From NCBI RefSeq assembly GCF_000146185.1, contig NC_012778.1, positions 144,001 through 208,000 of the forward strand: a stretch of DNA of 64,000 nt, given 5' to 3'. Each line of letters begins with the position of its first letter. Position 1 is the stretch's first letter. A model generated the notes under the pieces. It saw nothing but the letters and a program-made list of their open reading frames with translations. It was not told the DNA's origin and did not search any database. Made by a program: the position numbers and the translations under genes. Shown here piece after piece: positions 45,914-54,045 of the stretch. The DNA comes from [Eubacterium] eligens ATCC 27750. GTDB lineage: Bacteria > Bacillota > Clostridia > Lachnospirales > Lachnospiraceae.

Positions 45914-47365
45914 ATGAAGAAACAGTTTGATGAGAGAAATCTTACAATGGTAATGGATTTTTATGAACTTACAATGGCTAATGGTTATTTTAAGGATGAG
46001 GACAAGGAAAGAAAGGTTGCATTTGATGTGTTCTACAGAAAGAATCCTGATAATGCCGGATATGCTATATTTGCAGGTCTTGAACAGATTATTGAATATA
46101 TAGAGAATCTGCATTTTGATGAAGATGATATTGAATACTTAAGAGGTCAGGGGCTTTTTGGGGAAGAATTCCTTGCATACCTTGCTGATTTTAAGTTCAG
46201 GGGAGATATTTATTCATTCCCGGAAGGAACTATTATGTATCCTAATGAACCTGTAATTACTGTTGTTGCACCATTACTTGATGCACAGCTTGTTGAGACT
46301 GCAATTCTTCTTCAGGTTAACCACCAGTCACTTATTGCAACTAAGACAAGAAGAATCGTGCGTTCAGCTAAGGGACGTGCTGTATCAGATTTCGGCGCGA
46401 GACGTGCACATAACATGGATGCAGCAGTATATGGTGCAAGGGCAGCTTATATAGGTGGTGCGGTTGGAACAGCTACTGTTCTTGCCGGTCAGATGTTTAA
46501 TATTCCAATCAGTGGAACAATGGCACACAGCTGGGTAATGTTCTATCGTGATGAATTTGAAGCATTTAAGCATTATGCAGAGAATTACCCGGATGCAACT
46601 GTGCTTCTTGTAGATACTTATGATGTTGTTAAATCAGGTATTCCTAATGCCATCAGATGTGCAAAGGAAGTGCTTGAGCCAATGGGCAAGCGTCTTAAGG
46701 GCATCCGTCTTGACAGTGGTGACCTTGCATACCTATCTAAGAAGGTAAGAAAAATGCTTGATGATGCGGGGCTTACTGACTGCAAGATAGTTGTTTCCAA
46801 CAGTCTTGATGAATGGACTATTATGTCAATCTTAGAGCAGGGCGGCTGCATTGACAGCTTTGGTGTAGGTGAGAGACTTATAACAGCAAAGTCTGATCCT
46901 GTATTTGGAGCTGTGTACAAGATTGCAGCAGTAGAGGAGAATGGAGTATTCCAGCCAAGAATTAAGATTTCTGAAAATGTTGAGAAGATAACGAACCCGG
47001 GACTTAAGAAGGTTTACAGAATATATGACGAGAATAAAAAGGCAATAGCAGACCTTATAGCAGGTGCTGATGAGGTTGTTGACCTTTCAAAGCCTTACCG
47101 CTATGTAGACCCTGTAAAGCCTTGGAAGAACAGATACTTTGAAAACTGCACAGCAGTAGAGTTACAGCAGCTTGTTGTAAAGAACGGCAAGCGTGTAATG
47201 GACAGAGTATCTATTGATGAGATTAAGAAGTATGTTCAGGATCAGCTCACTGATAATATATGGGAAGAAGAGCAGAGATTTGAGAATCCTCATAACCATT
47301 ATCTTGACATGAGCCCGGCATATTATGATATGAAGATGTCACTTCTTCATAAGTTGACAGACTAG
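45914..47365 (+). CDS. pncB: Nicotinate phosphoribosyltransferase
   Basis: A 483-residue enzyme that makes nicotinate mononucleotide from nicotinate, PRPP and ATP in NAD salvage. Seen: MDFYELTMANGYF at the N-terminus, the active-site region SGTMAHSWVMFY, the PRPP-binding RLDSGDLAYLSKKVR and SFGVGERL. Length fits the gram-positive form. ATG 45914 has AAGGAG upstream; the start at 45875 overlaps the DUF1934 gene. A palindromic element begins 10 bp after the stop codon. Confidence 0.95.
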   Translation: MKKQFDERNLTMVMDFYELTMANGYFKDEDKERKVAFDVFYRKNPDNAGYAIFAGLEQIIEYIENLHFDEDDIEYLRGQGLFGEEFLAYLADFKFRGDIYSFPEGTIMYPNEPVITVVAPLLDAQLVETAILLQVNHQSLIATKTRRIVRSAKGRAVSDFGARRAHNMDAAVYGARAAYIGGAVGTATVLAGQMFNIPISGTMAHSWVMFYRDEFEAFKHYAENYPDATVLLVDTYDVVKSGIPNAIRCAKEVLEPMGKRLKGIRLDSGDLAYLSKKVRKMLDDAGLTDCKIVVSNSLDEWTIMSILEQGGCIDSFGVGERLITAKSDPVFGAVYKIAAVEENGVFQPRIKISENVEKITNPGLKKVYRIYDENKKAIADLIAGADEVVDLSKPYRYVDPVKPWKNRYFENCTAVELQQLVVKNGKRVMDRVSIDEIKKYVQDQLTDNIWEEEQRFENPHNHYLDMSPAYYDMKMSLLHKLTD

Positions 47366-47374
47366 GGGAGAAGT

Positions 47375-47561
47375 GGCAGACGGACGGGCGCATAGTGTGT
47401 ATATGTTGCATCGTAAGACACGCTTCCGCTCGTGGAAAGGCGTAGCGGTACTAGGCGCACTGCCTCACTTCGTGAGGTGCGTTTGCCAAGTGCCGACGTC
47501 TTTCCAACGGTCTTACGCTACAGCATATGCACACCCTGCCCCCTTATACTGTCACTTCCCC
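47375..47561 (+). repeat. Palindromic element B1 after pncB (plus orientation)
   Basis: Inner closing stem 47395-47418 / 47511-47534 matches at 20 of 24 positions (two of the four mismatches G-U compatible), and a further outer pairing GGGGAGAAGTGGCA / TGTCACTTCCCC extends to 47375 and 47561. The core (47413-47517) has a 5'-side bulge around CTCG, GCGTAGCGG, the hairpin CCTCAC-TTC-GTGAGG, GTGCGTTTGCC and CCGACG, ACGGTC, in the same order as elements C, D and B2. Confidence 0.75.
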
Positions 47562-47563
47562 TG

Positions 47564-47628
47564 TCCGCCTTTGGCGGAGGTGGGGCTGGCGAGAGAGATT
47601 TCCGCAGAGAGCGATGGTGCCAAAGGCA
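47564..47628. repeat. Two small hairpins between B1 and B2
   Basis: CCGCC-TTT-GGCGG (47566-47578) and GGTGCC-AAA-GGCACC (47614-47628), both perfect stems with three-base loops. No T tracts. They fill the gap between the two palindromes. Confidence 0.6.
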
Positions 47629-47653
47629 CCAAGCAAGAGTTTGTGGGGAGGTG

Positions 47654-47811
47654 GTCGGAGTGTGTGGGTATATGTTATTTTCAGACCGTTGGAAGTGCGT
47701 CGGCACTTAGTGAACACACCTCACGAAGTGAGGCAGTGAACTTAGTGTCCGCTACGCACTTTCACGAGCGGGAGCGTGTCTGGAAATGACATATACCCAT
47801 ATACTCCGACC
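47654..47811 (-). repeat. Palindromic element B2 (minus orientation)
   Basis: Arms GGTCGGAGTGTG... (47654-47686) and its partner (47779-47811) pair over 33 positions; all four differences are G-U compatible. The core, read on the minus strand, matches B1 (CGTAGCG, CCTCAC-TTC-GTGAGG, CCGACG, ACGGTC). It lies upstream of the gene at 47897 and faces B1, so B1 and B2 form an inverted pair. Confidence 0.75.
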
Positions 47812-47830
47812 CAAGTCCAACACAAAACAC

Positions 47831-47858
47831 TTGCAATTACTGATTGTTTTGATATAAT
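47831..47858 (+). promoter_or_regulatory. Candidate promoter of the small membrane protein gene
   Basis: TTGCAA (47831-47836), 16-bp spacer, TATAAT (47853-47858), 38 bp before the ATG. Confidence 0.55.
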
Positions 47859-47896
47859 TGACTAGTATATGAAAAGTTAACGAAGGAGTAGTAAAT

Positions 47897-48337
47897 ATGC
47901 CAGTTTGGAGTATTGTTTTATTGATAGTTATTGCTGTACTTATAGCAGCACTTGTTGCACTTACTATTGTGGGTAGAAAGCTTCAGAAGAAGCAGGAAGC
48001 TAATAATGCACAGTTAGAGGCTGCAAAGCAGGTTATGTCGATGCTTGTCATTGATAAGAAGATGATGAAATTAAAAGATGCCGGACTTCCTAAGATGGTC
48101 TTAGATCAGACACCTAAGGCTCTCAGAGGTCGTAAGATGCCAATCGTTAAGGCAAAGATTGGACCAAGAGTTATGTCACTTATGTGTGATCCTAAGGTAT
48201 ATGACCAGATTCCAATCAAGGCAGAAGTCAAGGCAGAAGTAAGTGGTATCTACATTGTAGGTATCAAGTCTGTAAGAGGCGGAAAGATTGTAGTTCCTGA
48301 AAAGAAAAAGAAGGGACTTTTTAAGAAGAATAAGTAA
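47897..48337 (+). CDS. Small membrane-anchored protein of unknown function
   Basis: A 146-residue protein with one N-terminal membrane segment (about 4-26), a basic helical stretch (28-50), a middle domain (VIDKKMMKLKDAGLPKM, KALRGRKMPIVKAKIGPR) and a Lys-rich end. No lipobox. The type is familiar from Lachnospiraceae genomes as an uncharacterised protein; I know no function. GAAGGAG precedes the ATG. It is flanked on both sides by palindromic elements (B2 and C) and has its own promoter. Confidence 0.78.
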   Translation: MPVWSIVLLIVIAVLIAALVALTIVGRKLQKKQEANNAQLEAAKQVMSMLVIDKKMMKLKDAGLPKMVLDQTPKALRGRKMPIVKAKIGPRVMSLMCDPKVYDQIPIKAEVKAEVSGIYIVGIKSVRGGKIVVPEKKKKGLFKKNK

Positions 48338-48395
48338 GAACGAGAGACTACATTAGCGGCTATGCTGGTGTGGTCTTTTTTCTGCCATGAAGGTA

Positions 48396-48551
48396 GGGCG
48401 TGGATGTGTATATATGCCGCTTTTGGACGCGTTTTCACTCGGACGAATGCGTAGCGGGTACTAAGCGCACTTCCTCACGCTGTGAGGTGCGTTTGCCAAG
48501 TACCGACGCATTCTTACGGTCCAAAACCGGCATATATACACATCCACGCCC
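48396..48551 (+). repeat. Palindromic element C after the small membrane protein gene (plus orientation)
   Basis: Arms GGGCGTGGATG... (48396-48427) and partner (48520-48551) pair with one mismatch in about 32 positions. The core carries CTCGGACGAATGCGTAGCGG, TACTAAGCGCAC, CCTCAC-GCT-GTGAGG, GTGCGTTTGCC, CCGACGCATTCTTACGGTCC. The core agrees closely with element D, while the arms are unrelated to any other copy. Confidence 0.8.
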
Positions 48552-48596
48552 ATCTTTCCGGTAGAAAAACGCTTATTTACGGCATTGCCGGTAATG

Positions 48597-48803
48597 ACGC
48601 TGTCTGTGTTCAGTGTAGTTTTGCAATGAAAATTGGGAATTACGGATGAAATGACTGATTTTATATGATTTAGTAGGCTTTTGCCAATAAGTAAGCAAAA
48701 AGACAGCGTGAAAAAAGGGCTGTACCGCAACGGCAAAAAATGTTGCGGCACAGCCAACCCCAGCAAGCAAGGTTTCCCAAAGGGAAACCAAAGCGAATTG
48801 TAA
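48597..48803. repeat. Structured intergenic stretch between elements C and D
   Basis: ACGCTGTC (about 48597) can pair with GACAGCGT (about 48702). A 14-bp stem GGCTGTACCGCAAC / GTTGCGGCACAGCC (one G-U pair) and a perfect GGTTTCCC-AAA-GGGAAACC hairpin follow before 48791. There is no credible gene; open frames across it are arrhythmic and lack ribosome sites. Possibly a second, different repeat or RNA element. Confidence 0.45.
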
Positions 48804-48995
48804 GTTTGTGTGAAGTGTAAGGTCATGAGGCGGAAGTATGTGACAGCTTCGGACCGTAAGAATGCGTCGGTACTAAGCGCACTTTCTCACAAAGTGAGAA
48901 AGTGCGCTTAGTACACGCTACGCATTCGTCCGAGCGGGAGCGCGTCCGAAGCTGGCATATACTTTCGCCTCATGACCGTCCCCTCTCACACAAAC
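48803..48995 (-). repeat. Palindromic element D after plsC (minus orientation)
   Basis: Arms GGTCATGAGGCG... (48821-48854) and partner (48944-48977) pair over 34 positions with three differences, two G-U compatible. Pairing of GTTTGTGTGA (48803) with TCACACAAAC (48986-48995) extends it to the last base before the plsC stop codon. Read on the minus strand, the core matches element C almost base for base, with an apical hairpin CTTTCTCAC-TTT-GTGAGAAAG. Confidence 0.8.
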
Positions 48996-49733
48996 CTACA
49001 CAAGCGCCTTATTTTCCTCGTACATCTTCTCAATAAGATCCTGCACATCTTTAGCAAGAGTCTTTTTCTGCTCGCGATCCATGCTGGCGACATCGATTGG
49101 TTTGCCGAATTCAAGGACAGTGTGAGTCTTTTTAAAGAATGGAAGGTGGTCTTCTAATGCAGCAGCTGTGTTGTTCTGTACCATAGGAATAATCTTGCAG
49201 CCTGATTTTTCAGCAAGCTTAAAGCTTCCTGCATGGAAAGGGAGAACACCATCAATGCTTTTATTTCTTGTTCCTTCAGGGAATATAACAATTGAAGTTC
49301 CAGCTTTCAAGTAATCAATGCCGGTAAGGATAGTCTTTAAACCTTCTTTCATATTTTTTCTGTCAAGGAAGAGACAGTAAAGATATCTCATCCATATATT
49401 AAGAAGAGGGACTTTTTCAATCTCTTTCTTGGCAACAAAGCCAGTTCTGGGCTTCATGTATGTGTAAGAAATAATTGTGTCAAAGAAACCATGATGATTG
49501 CCTACAAAAAGTACAGCTTCTTTGTCTTTAGGGAGATTTTCAAGTCCTTTTACGGTTGTTGTAACACCAGACAGAAAAAGAACAACCTTAAAAACACCCT
49601 GTACAAAGCGGAGACTTCCGCGATCCTTAGCATCCTGATTGAACTTGCCAATAAGCCAGAATATAGGAAGCATTATAAGGCTGGCAAAGAATATTATTAT
49701 TGCAAATATAACGATTAATATGAGTCTTATCAT
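48996..49733 (-). CDS. plsC: 1-acyl-sn-glycerol-3-phosphate acyltransferase
   Basis: A 245-residue membrane-associated enzyme that makes phosphatidic acid from lysophosphatidic acid. One or two N-terminal membrane segments (about 1-30), then the acyltransferase motif NHHGFFD (H-x4-D, about residue 78), the FPEGTRNKS motif and a later P-x-x-x-N (IPMVQNN). The 3' end is a paired stem of element D. It stands next to apbE on the same strand, 57 bp downstream of it. Confidence 0.92.
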   Translation of the reverse strand: MIRLILIVIFAIIIFFASLIMLPIFWLIGKFNQDAKDRGSLRFVQGVFKVVLFLSGVTTTVKGLENLPKDKEAVLFVGNHHGFFDTIISYTYMKPRTGFVAKKEIEKVPLLNIWMRYLYCLFLDRKNMKEGLKTILTGIDYLKAGTSIVIFPEGTRNKSIDGVLPFHAGSFKLAEKSGCKIIPMVQNNTAAALEDHLPFFKKTHTVLEFGKPIDVASMDREQKKTLAKDVQDLIEKMYEENKALV

Positions 49734-49790
49734 TGTATGTTCTCCATTTCATTTTTTGATATTAAGTTAAGCCTGGTACCGCGAGATATC

Positions 49791-50819
49791 TCAGCTCTTT
49801 ACATAGGCCTTTGCTCCACTGGAATAGTGAATTTCACCTTCATTAGTCACAAATATAGCTTCAATTCCATCAAGGCTTTCAATAAGCTTCATACCGTCTT
49901 CAAGCCCGAGGCAGAAGCAGGTTGTACTTAAGCAGTCTCCGGTGAGCGAATCCTTTGATAAAATAGTGACATCGGACAGGTCATTGTCATAAGAATAGCC
50001 TGTGGCCGGGTTAAGTATATGATGGTAAAATGTGCCGTCGTCAGCATAGAAATACCGCTCATAGTTGCCAGATGATACAACAGAGGAATCATCAACAGAA
50101 AGAGCAACCAGCACTTCATTATTGGCTGCAAATGGCTTCCTTACGCCAATTCCGAAGTTATCTGTGTTAGTTTTCTTACCAATACATAAAACATTGCCAC
50201 CAAGATTGATTATAGCATGTTTTACACCATTTTCTTCAAGAAAATCTTTGATTTTGTCAGCAATATAGCCCTTAGCAACAGCTCCGAGGTCAAGGATGAC
50301 ATCATCGGGTTTACTTATGGAATAAGTACCATCACCGTTATCGGACACACTGACCCTGGTGTAATCGACATGTGTCAAAGCTTCGGCAATCCGTCCGCTG
50401 TCAGGAACTTTTGGCGATTCTGCAGTGAAGTCCCACAGACTTGAAACGCTTCCTATTGTTATGTCAAATGCTCCATTACTCAAAGCAGCATATTCAAGTC
50501 CGGCGCTGATTAATTCATACAGTTCCTTAGATATGTCAGTTGTCTGGTTAGAATTAACCCTTGATAATTCGCTGTCTTCTTTAGTTCTTGAAAAAATGTT
50601 TTCATAGTAGTCACACAGATTGAGAGCCTCATTAAGAGTTTTTTTCGGAATACCTGAGTAAGAGTCAATCTGCACAAATGTGTTTAACTTAAAGCCGTTC
50701 ACAGACTCCGGGGTAGTCAGAGTAACCGCAGGCTTCTGACATGCTGTGAGCAGAAAACCAAGAATCAGAATGACAAGAATTACATACGAAAAATATGTGA
50801 TTTTATTAAGTTTTTTCAT
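49791..50819 (-). CDS. apbE: FAD:protein FMN transferase (ApbE lipoprotein)
   Basis: A 342-residue lipoprotein that attaches FMN covalently to Thr of Rnf/Nqr-type or other extracytoplasmic flavoproteins. Signal peptide with lipobox LLTAC (Cys about 27). Motifs DITIGSVSSLWDF, LGAVAKGYIADKI, HHILNPATGYS and the late CFCLGLEDGMKLI are those of ApbE. Start is backed by the signal peptide. Divergent from the trigger-factor-like lipoprotein gene. Its flavoprotein target is not in the window. Confidence 0.93.
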   Translation of the reverse strand: MKKLNKITYFSYVILVILILGFLLTACQKPAVTLTTPESVNGFKLNTFVQIDSYSGIPKKTLNEALNLCDYYENIFSRTKEDSELSRVNSNQTTDISKELYELISAGLEYAALSNGAFDITIGSVSSLWDFTAESPKVPDSGRIAEALTHVDYTRVSVSDNGDGTYSISKPDDVILDLGAVAKGYIADKIKDFLEENGVKHAIINLGGNVLCIGKKTNTDNFGIGVRKPFAANNEVLVALSVDDSSVVSSGNYERYFYADDGTFYHHILNPATGYSYDNDLSDVTILSKDSLTGDCLSTTCFCLGLEDGMKLIESLDGIEAIFVTNEGEIHYSSGAKAYVKS

Positions 50820-51006
50820 AGAATAATTACCATTGTTAAACGGTATCCTCCCAAATGTTTTAGTACATTGAGATTATAACAGTTTAATGCTGTATAAAAA
50901 AGTGAAATTAGTGTGAAATTACTTTTATTTTTATCGTAAATGTGCTATAAATATAAGGCTTGCTGTTAAGCAGCTAATGTTTATGTATATAGAAACGAGG
51001 AAGTAT

Positions 51007-52194
51007 ATGAAAAAGAAATTATTCAGTGTGTTACTTGTTGGTGCACTTGCAGCATCTTTAGTAGCATGTGATTCAAAAAAGAAGGAAGTTGATAAGACAC
51101 CTTCGACAGTCAACACAGAGATAAATGCAGATGAATATGCTGCAACAATTACAGATAATGCTGGTATATATAAGACATTTGTATCACTTTCAGATTGGAA
51201 AGGAATGTCAGTAGACCTGGCAGAATCTGATTATAAAGTAACTGATTCAGATGTTGAGGATTATATACAGAGCCTTCTGGAGGCAACTGCAACTACAGAT
51301 GCCCAGACAACAGGTACTACAAAGTCAGGTGATACAATTAAGCTTGATTATAGCGGAAAGCTTGACGGAACAGCATTTTCAGGTGGAACAGCAACAGATG
51401 CTTCTTACACAATTGGTTCAGGTAAATTTATCGATGATCTTGATAAAGGACTTGTTGGACTTACAGTTGGTGTAGAGACAGATATTCCATGTACATTCCC
51501 TGAAAGCTACCAGAATTCAGACCTTGCCGGAAAGCAGGTCGTATTTACAGTAACTGTAAAGGAAATTGATGTAACAGTTGTTCCGGAGCTTAATGATGAA
51601 TGGGTAACAGCTAATGCATCAAAATTAGGTGTTTCGGATGCTGAACTTACAAATGTTGAGGATTTAAGAGCATATGTTAAGAATTACCTTGAAACACAGG
51701 CAGCGTCTAACAGATCAAGTACAGTATTTGAGACTGCTTATTCACAGATGTCAGATGGTCTTGATGTTTCAGAATATCCAAGCGAAGAGCTTGCAGACCT
51801 TTTGAAAACACTTAATAATAATGTTGATTCAGAGTATCAGTCATACAGTTCATCATATTCATCAAAGGAAGATTATCTTAAGAGTGCATATAATTTTGAT
51901 TCTCTGGATGCATTTAACGAATATGCAGACAATTATGCAAAGCAATATCTTTTACAGAAAATGATTATTACAATGATTGCTGCTGATAATAATATTACAG
52001 TTAGTGCGGATGATATTAATTCAACAGGTGAAGAACTTGCTTCTTATTATGGATATAATGATTATCAGGAAATTCTTGATACCTATGGAAAGACAATGAA
52101 TGCAGAGATAGGATATCAGGTACTTTATCAGAAGGTTGTTGAGTTTGTATGTGATAATGTAACAATTAATGATACATCTTCAACAGAACAGTAA
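51007..52194 (+). CDS. Trigger-factor-like FKBP-type peptidyl-prolyl isomerase lipoprotein
   Basis: A 395-residue lipoprotein. Lipobox LVAC (Cys about 21). The FKBP domain at about 100-195 (GDTIKLDYSGKLDGTAFSGG, IGSGKFIDDLDKGLVGL, FPESYQNSDLAGKQVVF) resembles the PPIase domain of trigger factor, and a helical C-terminal region (about 215-390) resembles its substrate-binding arm; the ribosome-binding domain of trigger factor is missing. It would fold proteins outside the membrane, like PrsA. ATG 51007 follows GAGGAAGTAT; the start at 50977 is rejected. Confidence 0.85.
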   Translation: MKKKLFSVLLVGALAASLVACDSKKKEVDKTPSTVNTEINADEYAATITDNAGIYKTFVSLSDWKGMSVDLAESDYKVTDSDVEDYIQSLLEATATTDAQTTGTTKSGDTIKLDYSGKLDGTAFSGGTATDASYTIGSGKFIDDLDKGLVGLTVGVETDIPCTFPESYQNSDLAGKQVVFTVTVKEIDVTVVPELNDEWVTANASKLGVSDAELTNVEDLRAYVKNYLETQAASNRSSTVFETAYSQMSDGLDVSEYPSEELADLLKTLNNNVDSEYQSYSSSYSSKEDYLKSAYNFDSLDAFNEYADNYAKQYLLQKMIITMIAADNNITVSADDINSTGEELASYYGYNDYQEILDTYGKTMNAEIGYQVLYQKVVEFVCDNVTINDTSSTEQ

Positions 52195-52231
52195 TCGTGA
52201 CTAATTAAATATTAATATGATTGACAGGACT

Positions 52232-52270
52232 AGGGTTGCACAGCTATTAATGGGTGTGCAGCCTTATTTA
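52232..52270 (+). terminator. Intrinsic terminator after the trigger-factor-like gene
   Basis: Stem AGGGTTGCACA / TGTGCAGCCTT with a central loop and G-U pairs, followed by a T-rich stretch. It lies 38 bp after the stop. Confidence 0.75.
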
Positions 52271-52374
52271 TTCTTATTATTTCCGCATTAAAACGGGATT
52301 TACATATATCAGCAGGCATGTTATGCACTATTAAGAATATGAGAAATGTGGTAAAACCACTTAAGGGGAAAACA

Positions 52375-54039
52375 ATGAATCAATTCGTACCAAAGCTTTT
52401 TGATGTTATGAAAGGCTATTCTAAGAAGCAGTTTGTTAATGATGTTATTGCAGGTATTATAGTTGCAATCATCGCGTTACCATTATCTATCGCACTTGCG
52501 TTGGCATCAGGAGTGGGTCCTGAGCAGGGTATCTACACAGCTATATTTGCTGGTTTTGTTATTTCATTCCTTGGCGGAAGCAGGGTTCAGATTGCAGGAC
52601 CTACAGCTGCATTTGCAACTATTGTTGCAGGAATTGTGGCACAGAACGGAATGGATGGCCTTATTGTTGCAACAATTATGGCTGGTATCATTCTTATTAT
52701 CATGGGATTTCTTAAATTTGGTAATCTTATCAGATTTATTCCTTATACAATTACAACTGGATTTACATTTGGTATAGCTGTTACTATTCTTGTAGGACAG
52801 ATTAAGGATTTCTTAGGCCTTGATACTTCTGCGTATACAGGACCAACTATTGAGACGCTTGATAAGTTAAATGCAGTGTTTAAATGTATTAACACATTTA
52901 ACTGGCAGGCGCTCGTTGTAGGTGGTGTTTCACTTGCAATTCTTATTATATGGCCTAGATTTAAGAAGTTAGAGAAGATTCCGGCATCTTTAATTGCTGT
53001 TATAGTTTCTGTAATTATGGTTAAACTTGGAATGCAGGCTAAGACTATTGGAGATTTATATACAATTTCAAGCAAGCTGCCGGGTATCAGCATACCACAT
53101 GTTAATATAACAATGGTTAAGAATCTTTTGCCGGATGCATTTACAATTGCGGTACTTGCAGGTATTGAGTCACTTTTATCATGCGTTGTTTCTGATGGTA
53201 TGATTGGAAGCAGACATAAGCCTAATATGGAACTCGTTGCGCAGGGTGCAGGTAACCTTGTGTCGGCTTTATTTGGTGGAATTCCGGCAACAGGCGCAAT
53301 CGCGAGAACAGCAGCTAATGTTAAGAATGGTGGACGTACACCAATCGCGGGTATGGTTCATTCTGTAACACTTCTTCTTATCCTTGTTGTGCTTATGCCA
53401 TATGCAGCATGGATTCCAATGCCGGCAATTGCAGCAATTCTTTTCATGGTAGCTTATAACATGAGTGGCTGGAGAGAAATGATTTCTCTTTGTAAGACTT
53501 CACCTAAGAGCGATATTCTTGTGCTTCTTACAACAGCAGTACTTACTATTGTATTTGACCTTGTTGTTGCTATTGAAGTTGGTGTTGTGCTTACAGCACT
53601 TCTTTTCCTTAAGAGAATGGCTGATGTTACTGAAGTTAAGAGCTGGAAATATATTGGTGATAATATAGATGAGAATAACGATCCTGACAATATTAATCTT
53701 AAGCAGGTTCCTAAGGATACGCTTGTATATGAGATTAATGGACCAATGTTTTTTGCAGCTGCGGACAAGTTTCTTGATATCCAGACAGTATCAGGTTCTA
53801 AGGCAGTTATTGTAAGAATGAGAGGTGTTCCTGCAATGGATGTTACTGCTCTCAGATCTTTAAGAAATATTCATGCGGTATGTAAAAGACATGGCGCTGT
53901 TATGATTCTTTCACATGTTAATGAACAGCCTATGTCAGTCATGGAGCATGCTGGCTTTGCAGATGAGATTGGAAGAGATAATTTCTGTGCCAACATTGAT
54001 GCAGCTCTTGAGCATGCTAAAAATATTGTAGAAGGGTAA
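52375..54039 (+). CDS. SulP-family anion transporter with STAS domain
   Basis: A 554-residue transporter of sulfate, bicarbonate or a dicarboxylate. About 12 membrane segments begin at residue 25 (NDVIAGIIVAIIALPLSIAL, ASGVGPEQGIYTAI, GSRVQIAGPTAAF). The C-terminal STAS domain (about 445-550) has VYEINGPMFFAAAD and the MDVTALRSL region that carries the regulatory site. ATG 52375 has AAGGGGA upstream; the earlier start at 52318 is rejected. It ends 6 bp before the MATE gene and is cotranscribed with it. Confidence 0.92.
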   Translation: MNQFVPKLFDVMKGYSKKQFVNDVIAGIIVAIIALPLSIALALASGVGPEQGIYTAIFAGFVISFLGGSRVQIAGPTAAFATIVAGIVAQNGMDGLIVATIMAGIILIIMGFLKFGNLIRFIPYTITTGFTFGIAVTILVGQIKDFLGLDTSAYTGPTIETLDKLNAVFKCINTFNWQALVVGGVSLAILIIWPRFKKLEKIPASLIAVIVSVIMVKLGMQAKTIGDLYTISSKLPGISIPHVNITMVKNLLPDAFTIAVLAGIESLLSCVVSDGMIGSRHKPNMELVAQGAGNLVSALFGGIPATGAIARTAANVKNGGRTPIAGMVHSVTLLLILVVLMPYAAWIPMPAIAAILFMVAYNMSGWREMISLCKTSPKSDILVLLTTAVLTIVFDLVVAIEVGVVLTALLFLKRMADVTEVKSWKYIGDNIDENNDPDNINLKQVPKDTLVYEINGPMFFAAADKFLDIQTVSGSKAVIVRMRGVPAMDVTALRSLRNIHAVCKRHGAVMILSHVNEQPMSVMEHAGFADEIGRDNFCANIDAALEHAKNIVEG

Positions 54040-54045
54040 TGCTAA

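Noticed and set aside
47373..47789. 138-residue plus-strand open frame, and overlapping frames on both strands
   Set aside because: It runs through palindromes B1 and B2, has no ribosome site, shows Arg/Pro/Cys-rich composition unlike real genes here, and its length follows from the paired GC-rich arms.
48461..48826. 121- and 72-residue minus-strand frames after the small membrane protein gene
   Set aside because: They cover element C and the structured spacer, lack a ribosome site and have low-complexity Phe/Leu-rich translations; treated as non-coding.
47375..48995. CRISPR array
   Set aside because: Only four copies, in both orientations, 150-190 nt long and internally palindromic, without regular spacers or cas genes.
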